DNA of 64,000 nucleotides from Nonomuraea solani. GTDB taxonomy: Bacteria > Actinomycetota > Actinomycetes > Streptosporangiales > Streptosporangiaceae. Below, piece by piece: positions 30,487-38,651 of the stretch. The translations under genes were made by a program, and so were the position numbers. The stretch spans positions 124,001-188,000 of the forward strand of contig NZ_FNVT01000009.1 of assembly GCF_900108335.1 (NCBI RefSeq), written 5' to 3'. Within the stretch, counting starts at the first letter, position 1. Every line of letters starts with the position of its first letter. A model generated the notes under the pieces. It did not search any database. It worked only from the letters and a program-made list of their open reading frames with translations, and was not told where the DNA came from.

Positions 30487-31821
30487 TCACCACCGGCTGA
30501 CACGGGCCGGTGGGACGGGGATCGCGGGGAAGGGGTTGTCGGGCAGGAGCAGCACCCGGCGCGGCCGGTCCGGCTGCCCGGCCGCGTCCAGGTGGAGCAG
30601 GGCCGCGCCGATGCCCGCCGCGCCGACCATGTAGCCGGTGTCCGCGCTCACCTCCCCGGGCCGCAGCCGCCGGTACGCCTGGTACCAGCGGTAGCCGCGC
30701 CCCTCGTGGTCGGTGGCGCGGGCGACCAGGTCCACGGCGAGCGTACGGGCGAACTCCAGGCAGGAGGCCTTCCCGGTGACCGCCCACAACCCGACGAACA
30801 GCTCCACCAGGCCGGCCGTGCCGCAACACTGGCAGGCCACGTTCCAGTAGCCGTCCGTCCTGCGCGGCGGGGCGGCGGTGTCGGCCACGCCGTGCGCCAG
30901 CCGTTCCATCCAGTCCAGGTCGGCGGGATCGCCCGTCACCCGGTACAGCTCGTAGAACATCCTGGCCACCCCGGCCGCGCCCGAGCAGAAGCCGGCGTAG
31001 TGCAGCTCGCGCGCCTGCGGCACGTGATGCGGGACCATCGCCCCTTCGCCGCCGACCATGCTGACCTCGCGGACGAAGCCGGCGCCGCTGCGCGCGGCAC
31101 GCAGGAAACGCTCGTCGCCGGTCACTCCGTACAGGCGGGCGAGCAGCGACGACGTGCCGGCGGCGCCGGCCAGGAAGCCGGGGGTGACCGCGTCCGGCGG
31201 CGCGCCGTCGACGTCGCCGAGACGGTGGCCGGGAACGGGCAGCCGAGCGATGCGCAGGCCCGCCCGCACCGCCGCCGCCTCGTAGGCGGGCATCCCGAAC
31301 TGGGCGGCGGCTCGCAGCAGCCCCAGGATGATGCCGCCGTCGCCGCGCTGCGTCGGGTCGTGCGTCCAGCCGAAACCGTCCGCGCCGGTGCGCCCGCCGG
31401 CGACGATCGACTCGGCGATGGCCGCCGCCTCGGCGGTGAACCGGTCGTCGCCGAGGATCCACCCGGCCTCCATCAGCGCGATCATCGTGCCCGTCAGCCC
31501 GTGGTAGAGCGACAGATCGTCGTCCCGCCGCCAGGTGGCCGCGAGCCACTCGGCCCCGCCCCGCGCGTCCTCCAGGTACGCCTCCTGCCCGGTGGCGACG
31601 GCCAGCTCCAGGAAGAACAGCACGATGCCGGCCGCACCCGAATACAGGGATCGAGGCTGCGGCCCGACCGCCGATCGGCCGTGCGGGTCGGGGTTGGCCA
31701 CCCAGTGGCGGCCGCGCTCGCCGTCGACCCCGGCGGACCTGATCCAGCGCGCCGTCGAGACGGCGGCGGTCAGCGGAGAGGCGGCACGAGCGCTCTTCGG
31801 GCGGATCTCGTCCAAGCTCAT
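30487..31821 (-). CDS. Stand-alone LanC-like cyclase-family protein with a CCG motif
   Basis: Length 444 aa from ATG 31821. Repeated GxxG helical-hairpin motifs of the LanC alpha/alpha barrel are visible: SLYSGAAGIVLF, SLYHGLTGTMIAL, GFLAGAAGTSSLL, GFCSGAAGVARMF, CQCCGTAGLVELF and GYMVGAAGIGAAL. In LanC the zinc ligands are a Cys in the GxCxGxxG repeat and a Cys-His pair in the next; here those are GFCSG and QCCGT, so His is replaced by Cys (a CCG site, known from ProcM-type LanM enzymes). No dehydratase (LanB or kinase/lyase) or recognisable precursor peptide is adjacent. It may cyclise a peptide dehydrated elsewhere or have a LanCL-like role. It is divergent from an LLM flavoprotein gene. 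Confidence 0.88.
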   Translation of the reverse strand: MSLDEIRPKSARAASPLTAAVSTARWIRSAGVDGERGRHWVANPDPHGRSAVGPQPRSLYSGAAGIVLFFLELAVATGQEAYLEDARGGAEWLAATWRRDDDLSLYHGLTGTMIALMEAGWILGDDRFTAEAAAIAESIVAGGRTGADGFGWTHDPTQRGDGGIILGLLRAAAQFGMPAYEAAAVRAGLRIARLPVPGHRLGDVDGAPPDAVTPGFLAGAAGTSSLLARLYGVTGDERFLRAARSGAGFVREVSMVGGEGAMVPHHVPQARELHYAGFCSGAAGVARMFYELYRVTGDPADLDWMERLAHGVADTAAPPRRTDGYWNVACQCCGTAGLVELFVGLWAVTGKASCLEFARTLAVDLVARATDHEGRGYRWYQAYRRLRPGEVSADTGYMVGAAGIGAALLHLDAAGQPDRPRRVLLLPDNPFPAIPVPPARVSRW

Positions 31822-31861
31822 GGCCGGGACTATGGCACATCTTCCGCCCGAATTCATGGTT

Positions 31862-31882
31862 TTCCTATAGATTTGATAGGAA
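31862..31882. promoter_or_regulatory. Inverted repeat between the LanC-like and LLM genes
   Basis: TTCCTAT (31862-31868), a 7-bp spacer, and ATAGGAA (31876-31882) form a perfect inverted repeat in a locally AT-rich stretch between divergent genes. The size and type suit a dimeric winged-helix repressor; the HxlR regulator at 33344 is the nearest candidate. Confidence 0.55.
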
Positions 31883-31983
31883 TTTCGTGCGGCCCAGCGG
31901 AAGAGCACCGTGGCGGACGCCGTGCTGCCCGAGATCGGCGATATCGTCCTGCGAACCGGACGCCACCCGAAGGAGTAACGCAC

Positions 31984-32988
31984 ATGGCGCTGCGCAAGCT
32001 GGGTTTCCTGACGATCGGGCTGTTCGACGAGGCCGATCCCGGGCGCGGCCACGAGTCGACGCTCGGCGTCATCGAGCTGGGCGAGCGGCTGGGCTTCGAC
32101 AGCGCGTGGGTGCGGCACCGCCATCTGCAGTACGGCATCTCCTCCCCGGTCGCCGTCCTGGCGGCGGCCTCGCAGCGGACCAGCCGCATCGAGCTGGGCA
32201 CCGCGGTCATCCCCGTGGGCTGGGAGAATCCGCTGCGGCTGGCCGAGGACCTGGCGACGGTGGACGTCCTGTCCGGAGGCCGGCTCAACCCGGGCGTCAG
32301 CGTCGGCCCGCCGATGCACTACGACCAGGTCAAGGACGCGCTCTACCCTGACACCGGCGACGTCGAGGACTTCGGCTACGAACGTGTGCGGCGGCTGCTG
32401 AGCTTCGTCCGCGGCGAGCCGGCCACCGACTTCAGCGGGGTCGAGGGCTTCGAGGTCTTCTCCGACCGGGTCCAGCCCCACTCCCCCGGCCTCGGTGGCC
32501 GGATGTGGTACGGCGGCGGCAGCCTGCGCTCGGCCCGGTGGGCGGGCGAGAACGCCATGAACTTCCTGACCAGCAGTGTGGTGAAGGCGGAGAAGTCCGA
32601 GGATTTCGCCGAGATCCAGCTCTCCCACATACGGGAGTTCCGGGCGCACCACCCCGACGGCGACCGCGCCCGGGTCTCCCAGGGCCTCGTCGTCATCCCC
32701 ACCGACACAGCCTCGTCCGAACAGCGCGCCAGGTACAAGGAGTACGCCGGCAAGCGCACGCCCAGGACCGCCACGCCCCAGGGGCCGGCGCGGATGATGT
32801 TCGCGCCCGATCTCGTCGGCGACTCCGCCGAGATCGCCGAACGGCTTCACGCCCATGCCGCCTTCCGGGAGGTCGACGAGGTCGCGTTCGCGCTGCCGTT
32901 CACGTTCGAGCACGACGACTATGTGCAGATTCTCACCGACATCGCCACCAGGCTCGGCCCCGAGCTCGGCTGGCGGCCCCGGCCCTAG
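31984..32988 (+). CDS. LLM-class flavin-dependent oxidoreductase
   Basis: Length 334 aa; ATG 31984 has AAGGAG 9 bp upstream. The bacterial-luciferase-like TIM-barrel pattern is clear: LGFLTIGLFDEADPGRGHES at the start, ERLGFDSAWVRHRH, SRIELGTAVIPVGWENP, DVLSGGRLNPGVSVG and the GGGS phosphate-binding segment. Members use FMNH2 or F420 to oxidise or reduce small molecules. Its stop overlaps that of the convergent HxlR gene by 4 bp. With the divergent LanC-like gene it may form a functional unit, but the substrate is unknown. Confidence 0.9.
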   Translation: MALRKLGFLTIGLFDEADPGRGHESTLGVIELGERLGFDSAWVRHRHLQYGISSPVAVLAAASQRTSRIELGTAVIPVGWENPLRLAEDLATVDVLSGGRLNPGVSVGPPMHYDQVKDALYPDTGDVEDFGYERVRRLLSFVRGEPATDFSGVEGFEVFSDRVQPHSPGLGGRMWYGGGSLRSARWAGENAMNFLTSSVVKAEKSEDFAEIQLSHIREFRAHHPDGDRARVSQGLVVIPTDTASSEQRARYKEYAGKRTPRTATPQGPARMMFAPDLVGDSAEIAERLHAHAAFREVDEVAFALPFTFEHDDYVQILTDIATRLGPELGWRPRP

Positions 32989-33344
32989 CGGTTCAGCGAG
33001 TCGTACCGGCCGCGGGCCTTCTCGATCTCGTGGTGGTTCTCCACCGTCCAGTCGATCAGCCCCCACACCCTCTCCAGCAGGGCGCGCCCGAGCGCGGTCA
33101 GCTCGTAGTCCACCCGGGGCGGCACCACCGGGTGGACCGTCCGGCCGACGAGCCCGTCGCGTTCGAGTACGCGCAGCGCGACGGTCAGCATGCGCTGGCT
33201 GATCCCGGGGACGCCCCGCTTGAGCTCGGTGAAGCGCCGCGGGCCGCCGCCGAGCTCGTTGACGACCGCCAGCGTCCACTTGTCGCCGACGCGGTCGAGC
33301 ACATCCCTGATCTGGCAGGTCATCGTGTCACGAGCCTTGAGCAT
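32985..33344 (-). CDS. HxlR-family transcriptional regulator
   Basis: Length 119 aa. It is a winged-helix protein with the HxlR signature CQIRDVLDRVGDKWTLAVVN, then FTELKRGVPGISQRMLTVAL and LERDGLVGRTVHPVVPPRVD. The N-terminal Cys is the usual redox or electrophile sensor of the family. HxlR proteins often repress adjacent oxidoreductases; the convergent LLM gene and the palindrome at 31862 are plausible targets. Confidence 0.93.
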   Translation of the reverse strand: MLKARDTMTCQIRDVLDRVGDKWTLAVVNELGGGPRRFTELKRGVPGISQRMLTVALRVLERDGLVGRTVHPVVPPRVDYELTALGRALLERVWGLIDWTVENHHEIEKARGRYDSLNR

Positions 33345-33367
33345 CGTGTCGGAGCCGCCGAAGTCGT

Positions 33368-34393
33368 TCAGGGCGACGGTGGCGGCGCGGTCGAGCCGCG
33401 GACGACGAGCTCGCTGGTGAGCGTCACGTCCGAGGTGTCCGATTCGCCCTCGATCCAGGCCATGATCGTGCGCGCGCTGAGCGAGCCCCAGAGCAGGACG
33501 TCGGTGTGCACGGCGGTGAGCGCCGGCGTGACGAAAGGCGCGATCGGATTGTCGTCCAAGGCGACGACGGAGATGTCGGCGGGCACGGACACGCCCTGAC
33601 GTGCGGCCTCCTGCATGCCGGCGATGGCCATGAGGCCGTTGGCGAAGATGACCGCGGTCGGCCGGGGGGACAGGCCGAGAAGGGCGGACATCCCCTCGGC
33701 GCCGCTCTGACCGGTGAAGTCGCCGGGGATCACCGTGCCCGCGTACAGGCCGCGCGCGGCCAGCGCGCGGTGGAAGGCGCGCTCGCGTTCGAGGCCGTGC
33801 ACCAGGGCCCGCGAGCCGGAGACCTGGGCGATGCGCTGGTGGCCCAGGTCGGCGAGGTGGTCGACGGCGCTGGTGACCGACGCGGAGTCGTCGTTGCTGA
33901 CCGCGGGCCCGTCGATGGCCTGCATCGGACGGCCCACGGCGACGTAGGGCATCCCGAGGTCGCGCAGCAGGCCGATGCGGGGGTCGAAGTCGCGCAGGTC
34001 GGTGAGGATCATGCCGTCCACGCGGCCCCCGCTGACGAGGCGGCGGTAGCCCTCCTCCTCTTCGGCCTCGCCGCCCACGATCACCTGGGAGAGCAGGGCG
34101 TACTTGTGGTGGCTCAGCTCGGCCTCCACGCCGGCGATGAACGGCGCGAAGAACGGGTCGGCGCCGATCAGCTCGGCGGGGCGGGCGAAGACGAGCCCGA
34201 CGGCGTAGGTGCGCGAGCTGGACAGGCCGCGGGCCTGCTGGCTGGGCTGCCAGCCCAGCTCGGCCGCGACGGCGAGCACCCGCTCGCGGGTCTCCGCGCC
34301 GATGCGCCCGCGCCCGGACAGCGCGTACGAAACCGCGCTCTTGGAGACCCCGGCCGCCTGCGCCACATCGTTGATGGTCGGACGCCCCTGCAT
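33368..34393 (-). CDS. LacI-family repressor of the PL8/GH130 sugar operon
   Basis: Length 341 aa from ATG 34393, preceded by GAAAGG at 5 bp, which puts the HTH (TINDVAQAAGVSKSAVSYAL) right at the N terminus; earlier in-frame codons are less likely. The hinge (ARGLSSSRTYAVGLVFARP) and periplasmic-binding-type ligand domain follow. It is divergent from the binding-protein gene, with AACCGGTT-type operators in between, so it should repress that operon and itself until a sugar ligand binds. Confidence 0.93.
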   Translation of the reverse strand: MQGRPTINDVAQAAGVSKSAVSYALSGRGRIGAETRERVLAVAAELGWQPSQQARGLSSSRTYAVGLVFARPAELIGADPFFAPFIAGVEAELSHHKYALLSQVIVGGEAEEEEGYRRLVSGGRVDGMILTDLRDFDPRIGLLRDLGMPYVAVGRPMQAIDGPAVSNDDSASVTSAVDHLADLGHQRIAQVSGSRALVHGLERERAFHRALAARGLYAGTVIPGDFTGQSGAEGMSALLGLSPRPTAVIFANGLMAIAGMQEAARQGVSVPADISVVALDDNPIAPFVTPALTAVHTDVLLWGSLSARTIMAWIEGESDTSDVTLTSELVVRGSTAPPPSP

Positions 34394-34443
34394 GGACACC
34401 TTTCTTCCCCCGAATGGCCGAAACGATACCTCACACCCTAGCA

Positions 34444-34453
34444 GAACCGGTTC
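34444..34453. promoter_or_regulatory. LacI-type operator GAACCGGTTC, upstream site
   Basis: A perfect 10-bp palindrome with the central CG typical of LacI operators, 50 bp upstream of the LacI start and 20 bp before the -35 of the divergent ABC promoter. A matching AACCGGTT lies 68 bp downstream at 34513-34520; binding both sites could loop out the promoter. Confidence 0.6.
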
Positions 34454-34473
34454 AACACACACCTGAAACACTC

Positions 34474-34502
34474 TTGACCCGTACGTTTCACATCTGTACG
34501 TT
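34474..34502 (+). promoter_or_regulatory. Candidate promoter of the sugar ABC operon
   Basis: TTGACC (34474-34479), a 17-bp spacer and TACGTT (34497-34502) form a sigma-70-type promoter with start near 34509. It lies between the two AACCGGTT operators. Confidence 0.5.
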
Positions 34503-34512
34503 CACGATGCAC

Positions 34513-34520
34513 AACCGGTT
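34513..34520. promoter_or_regulatory. LacI-type operator AACCGGTT, downstream site
   Basis: An 8-bp palindrome identical in core to the site at 34444, placed just after the predicted transcription start of the binding-protein operon, where a bound repressor would block initiation. Confidence 0.55.
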
Positions 34521-34540
34521 CAGCACGGAAGGGACTCCCA

Positions 34541-35842
34541 GTGTGGATCAATAGAAAGTCCGTCGCGGCGTTGGCCGTGGCAGGCTCCCTCACCATCGCT
34601 GGCTGCTCCGCCGAGCGGGGCGGCGCTCCGGCCGGGCAGCCGGCGGGCGCTCAGACGCTCACCATCTGGGCGCCCGCCGGGACGGAGGGCGACTTCGTGC
34701 GCAAGGTCGTCGAGAAGTGGAACGCCGGCCACGCGACCAAGTTCGTCGCGCAGGACCTGCCCGCGGCCACCGCCTCGGAGGACGGCATCGCCGCGGCGGT
34801 GGCGGCCAAGAGCACCCCGGAGATCCTCATCGGGGCGTCCACGGCACAGGCGCCGTCGCTGGCGGAGTCCGGTGGCATCCTGAATCTCAGCAAGGAGTTC
34901 CCCGACGCCGAGAGCTTCGTGACGGAGCGTTCGGGCCAGGCGATCCTCGACGGCTACCGCGCCGCCGACGGCTCGCTCTCCATCGTGCCGTGGCGCACCA
35001 ACCCGGTCATGGTGTTCTACAACAAGGCCCTGCTGAGGAAGGCCGGGCTCGACCCGGAAAAGCCGCCCGCCACCTACAGCGAGTATCTGGCCGCCTTCAA
35101 GGCGCTCAAGGCCGCCGGCATCGCACCCATCGCCCAGTCGATCGACCAGACCTGGTGGCACCGGAACTTCGACTGGTACCCCACCTACCTGGCGGCGGCC
35201 GGGCACGGCCTGCTGACCGCGAAGGTCGACGCCTCGGCGTTCAACGAGCAGGCCGGCGTGGAGTCGATGACCTTCTGGCGCGACGTCTTCGCCAAGGGCT
35301 ACAACGCGCGCAGCAGCGCCGGCCTGGACGACACCAACCCGTTCAACCAGGGCAAGAGCGCGTTCTACTTCTCCGGCCCGTGGAACATCCCCAGCATGAC
35401 CAAGGAGGTCACGGCCGAGGCGGGCATCAGCACCGTGCCCGTGCCCGACGCCAAGGCCACCGGCACCGTGACCACGTACGGCGACATGAAGCACGTGGTC
35501 ATCTTCTCCACGGCCAAGGTCAAGACCGCGTCATGGGAGTTCGTGAAGTTCTACCTCAACGCGGACAACGACGCCGCGTTCCTGTCGGACATGAAGCAGA
35601 TCCCGCTGCGCACCTCGCTGGCCGGCGACGTCGGTGAGGCGTTCTTCAAGGAGAACCCGCTGCTGGTGCCGTTCGTCGAGCAGGCCGGCAGCGTGCTGGA
35701 CCTGGACCTGTCGACCAAGACCATCGACGTGCTCACGGCCCTGTCGACCGCCTACCAGAGCGCCGCGATCTACGGCGAGCAGCCGGTCGCCGAGGCCCTG
35801 AAGCAAGCCGCCGACCAGGTCGACCAGCTCGTCGGGAAATGA
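34541..35842 (+). CDS. Sugar ABC transporter substrate-binding lipoprotein
   Basis: Length 433 aa, GTG start with GAAGGG upstream. The N terminus has a lipoprotein signal peptide ending in the lipobox IAGC (about residue 22). The mature part is a cluster B/COG1653 sugar-binding protein (LTIWAPAGTEGDFVRKVVEK, later FSGPWNIPSM). It should capture an oligosaccharide, probably released by the PL8 lyase encoded downstream, and deliver it to the two permeases. The stop overlaps the permease ATG. No ATPase gene is present; a shared MsiK-type ATPase is likely. Confidence 0.94.
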   Translation: MWINRKSVAALAVAGSLTIAGCSAERGGAPAGQPAGAQTLTIWAPAGTEGDFVRKVVEKWNAGHATKFVAQDLPAATASEDGIAAAVAAKSTPEILIGASTAQAPSLAESGGILNLSKEFPDAESFVTERSGQAILDGYRAADGSLSIVPWRTNPVMVFYNKALLRKAGLDPEKPPATYSEYLAAFKALKAAGIAPIAQSIDQTWWHRNFDWYPTYLAAAGHGLLTAKVDASAFNEQAGVESMTFWRDVFAKGYNARSSAGLDDTNPFNQGKSAFYFSGPWNIPSMTKEVTAEAGISTVPVPDAKATGTVTTYGDMKHVVIFSTAKVKTASWEFVKFYLNADNDAAFLSDMKQIPLRTSLAGDVGEAFFKENPLLVPFVEQAGSVLDLDLSTKTIDVLTALSTAYQSAAIYGEQPVAEALKQAADQVDQLVGK

Positions 35843-36732
35843 CCGGCATGACCGTGGGCGCCAGAGGAGGCAAGCCCCACAACCGCGGCTCCTGGCTGTA
35901 CACGCTGCCGTACGCGGTGTTCTTCCTCACCTTCATCGCCTACCCGCTCGGGTTCGCCATCTACATGTCGCTGCACGAGTGGGGCCTGATCTCCGGTGAC
36001 AGGCCGTGGGTGGGCCTGGGCAACTTCCTCACCCTGTTCCAGGATCCGCTGTTCCTCACCTCGCTCGTCAACACCTTCGTCTACCTGGCCGTCAACCTCC
36101 CGCTGACGCTGGTCTGCGGGATCGCGCTGGCCGTGGCGCTCAACGCGAGCTTCCCCGGCCGGACGTTCTTCCGCACGGTCTACTTCCTGCCGTACGTGAC
36201 CTCGACCGTCGTGGTGGCGCTGCTGTGGAAGTGGATGTTGTCCACCGACGACGGGATGCTCAACGGTTTCCTGAAGGTCCTCGGGTTCGACGGGCTGCCG
36301 TGGCTGACGAGCACGTGGCTGGCCATGCCCACCATCGCGGTGGTGGTGACGTGGAAATCGCTCGGCTTCTACGTGCTGCTGTTCCTCGGCGGGCTGCAGA
36401 CCATCCCGAGGTCGCTGGAGGAGGCGGCGGTCACCGACGGCGCAACCTGGTGGCAGCGCTTCCGGCACGTCACGCTGCCCGGCCTGCGGCCCGCGATCGC
36501 CCTGGTGATCGCGCTGTCGACGATCACCGGTTTCCAGGTGTTCGCCGAGCCTTACCTGATGACCGGCGGCGGGCCGCTCAACTCCACCATGACTCCGGTC
36601 CTCTACCTGTACCAGAAGGGCTTCCAGTCGCTCGACTTCGGCTACGCGGCCGCCATCGGAATCGTGGTCGCCCTCGTGGTCGTCGCGGTGGTCCTGCTAC
36701 AGCGCCGTTTCCTGGAGGAACGCACAACGTGA
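35839..36732 (+). CDS. ABC sugar permease, MalF-type
   Basis: Length 297 aa; ATG 35839 overlaps the upstream stop (ATGA), with another in-frame ATG at 35848. It has six predicted membrane spans and the cytoplasmic EAA loop EEAAVTDGATWWQRFRHVTL that contacts the ATPase. It pairs with the second permease that starts on its stop codon (GTGA) to form the channel for the binding protein encoded just upstream. Confidence 0.94.
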   Translation: MTGMTVGARGGKPHNRGSWLYTLPYAVFFLTFIAYPLGFAIYMSLHEWGLISGDRPWVGLGNFLTLFQDPLFLTSLVNTFVYLAVNLPLTLVCGIALAVALNASFPGRTFFRTVYFLPYVTSTVVVALLWKWMLSTDDGMLNGFLKVLGFDGLPWLTSTWLAMPTIAVVVTWKSLGFYVLLFLGGLQTIPRSLEEAAVTDGATWWQRFRHVTLPGLRPAIALVIALSTITGFQVFAEPYLMTGGGPLNSTMTPVLYLYQKGFQSLDFGYAAAIGIVVALVVVAVVLLQRRFLEERTT

Positions 36733-37556
36733 CGCGCATCGTCCGCTACACGATCCTGGCCCTGGGCGGGCTGATCTTCCTGTTCCCGTTCTACTTCATG
36801 ATCATCACCAGCGTGTCGCCGCCCGGCTCCACGGGTTCCCTCGTGCCTGCGTCACTCGACTTCAGCACCTGGACGTTCATCTTCGCCGAGCTGCCGATCA
36901 CCTGGAACCTGCTCAACTCGGCCGTCTACACGCTGGGCGTCGTGGCCATCACGCTCGTGATCGGCTCGATCACCGGCTACGCGCTGGCCCGGCTCAGCTT
37001 CCGCGGCAGGGACACGCTGTTCGCGGTGATCCTCTTCACGCTCGCGCTGCCGTTCCAGCTCCTCATGGTGCCGCTGTTCATCATGGTCAGCGAATGGGGC
37101 TGGGCTCGGCCCGGCCCGGGGAACTACCTGGCGCTGATCTTCCCGATGGCCGTCAACGCGACCGCGATCATCATCTTCCGCCAGTTCTTCCGCGGGCTGC
37201 CGCAGGAGCTGTTCGACGCCGCCTACCTCGACGGCGCCGGGAACCTGCGCATCCTGTGGAAGATCGCGATCCCCCTCACCAAGCCGGCGTTCCTGATCGC
37301 GACCCTGATCACGTTCATCGGGCCGTGGAACGACTTCCTGTGGGGGCTGCTCGTCGTCCGCGACGCCTACTGGCAGCCGCTGTCGGTGGCGGTCGGGATT
37401 CTCGGCTCCGGCGCCCACGCCACGGCCGGGGGCGGCAACTACTGGGGCACGGTCACGGCCGCGTCGACGCTGCTCGCCGTGCCGGTGATCGTGCTGTTCA
37501 TCGCTTTCCAGCGCTACTTCGTCCGTGGCGTCATCGAAGACGGGATCAAGGGATGA
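36729..37556 (+). CDS. ABC sugar permease, MalG-type
   Basis: Length 275 aa from GTG 36729, overlapping the previous stop. There are six membrane spans, with the EAA motif FDAAYLDGAGNLRILWKIAI and the C-terminal pattern of MalG-like subunits (FQRYFVRGVIEDGIKG). Its stop overlaps the GH130 start, so uptake and intracellular processing are translationally coupled. Confidence 0.94.
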   Translation: MTRIVRYTILALGGLIFLFPFYFMIITSVSPPGSTGSLVPASLDFSTWTFIFAELPITWNLLNSAVYTLGVVAITLVIGSITGYALARLSFRGRDTLFAVILFTLALPFQLLMVPLFIMVSEWGWARPGPGNYLALIFPMAVNATAIIIFRQFFRGLPQELFDAAYLDGAGNLRILWKIAIPLTKPAFLIATLITFIGPWNDFLWGLLVVRDAYWQPLSVAVGILGSGAHATAGGGNYWGTVTAASTLLAVPVIVLFIAFQRYFVRGVIEDGIKG

Positions 37557-38611
37557 CCTTTCCATACCGCCTCGTCCGGGCCGGCGTGCTCATGGCCCCG
37601 GACGCGGACGAGCCCTTCGAGGCCGAAGGCGTGCTGAACCCCGCCGCCGGCTGGGGGCCGGACGGGCATCTCTACCTGCTCCCCCGGCTCGTCGCGCGGG
37701 GCAACGTCTCACGGATCGGCCTGGCCAGGGTCGAGGTGGTGGACGGGGTTCCGGCCGGGGTCCGGCGGGAGGGCGTGGTGCTGGCTCCCGACCGCGGCTG
37801 GGAGCGCGGCGCGGGCAACGCCGGCGTCGAGGATCCGCGGGTCACGCACCTGCCGGTGCTCGGACTGCACGTGATGACGTACGTCGCCTTCGGGCCGCTC
37901 GGCCCCCGGCTCGCGCTGGCCACCTCCGCCGGCCTGCGGGAGTGGCGGCGGCTCGGGCCGGTCCAGTTCGGCTACGACGACGGCCTGGACGTGGATCTCA
38001 ACCTCTATCCCAACAAGGACGCCGTGTTCTTCCCCGAGCCGGTGATCGCGCCCGACGGTACGCCCAGCCTGGCCATGCTGCACCGGCCGATGTGGGACCT
38101 GGGCACGATCCGCCCCGGCCAGGGCTCTCCCCTGCCGTCCGGGCTGCACGACGACCGGCCGGGAATCTGGATCAGTTACGTGCCGCTGGCCGAGGTCGCG
38201 CTCGACCCCACGGCCCTGGTACGGCTGCGCGGTCACCGCCTCGTGGCCCTGCCCGAGTACCCGTACGAGGAGCTGAAGCTCGGTGCGGGACCGGCGCCGA
38301 TCCGCGTACCCGAGGGGTGGCTCATGCTGCACCACGGCGCGGCGGGCACGATCAGCGACAACCCGTTCGACCAGCAGCAGGGCGCCGTCTACTCGGCCGG
38401 AGCCATGATCCTCGACGCGGACGACCCGGCGCGCGTCCTCACCAGGTCCAAGGAACCCCTCCTGAGCCCGGAGACCATCGACGAGGTGTCCGGAACGGTG
38501 CCCAACGTCGTCTTCCCCACCACCGCCGCCGACATCGGCGGCACTCTGTACGTCTTCTACGGCATGGCCGACACGAAGATCGGCATCGCCCGGCTCGAAC
38601 GCACCCGCTGA
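37553..38611 (+). CDS. GH130-family beta-mannoside phosphorylase-like protein
   Basis: Length 352 aa, no signal peptide, ATGA-coupled to the permease. The five-bladed propeller motifs of GH130 are visible: EAEGVLNPAAG, the conserved acid in AGVEDPRVT (about residue 94), NKDAVFFPEPVI and MLHRPMW, then the closing YVFYGMADTKIGIARL. GH130 enzymes phosphorolyse or hydrolyse beta-mannosides, so imported fragments probably contain mannose. Next to a PL8 lyase, this hints at xanthan-like or other mannuronic/glucuronic-mannose polymers as the growth substrate. Confidence 0.88.
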   Translation: MTFPYRLVRAGVLMAPDADEPFEAEGVLNPAAGWGPDGHLYLLPRLVARGNVSRIGLARVEVVDGVPAGVRREGVVLAPDRGWERGAGNAGVEDPRVTHLPVLGLHVMTYVAFGPLGPRLALATSAGLREWRRLGPVQFGYDDGLDVDLNLYPNKDAVFFPEPVIAPDGTPSLAMLHRPMWDLGTIRPGQGSPLPSGLHDDRPGIWISYVPLAEVALDPTALVRLRGHRLVALPEYPYEELKLGAGPAPIRVPEGWLMLHHGAAGTISDNPFDQQQGAVYSAGAMILDADDPARVLTRSKEPLLSPETIDEVSGTVPNVVFPTTAADIGGTLYVFYGMADTKIGIARLERTR

Positions 38612-38651
38612 CGCCTCCCCGCACGACCGCCCCACCCCAGAGAAGGCACCG

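Noticed and set aside
31910..31978. A 22-codon frame (MADAVLPEIGDIVLRTGRHP...) just before the LLM gene, considered as a peptide precursor for the LanC-like protein
   Set aside because: It has no Cys and little Ser/Thr, no ribosome-binding site, and ends inside the LLM Shine-Dalgarno region; more likely a remnant or chance frame.
30415..32988. An 857-codon plus-strand frame reaching into the LLM gene
   Set aside because: Only its last 335 codons from ATG 31984 are real (LLM enzyme). The earlier part is antisense to the LanC-like gene and happens to stay open.
30487..33279. A 930-codon minus-strand frame containing the LanC-like protein
   Set aside because: The LanC-like protein starts at ATG 31821; the upstream extension is antisense to the LLM gene and has no family features.
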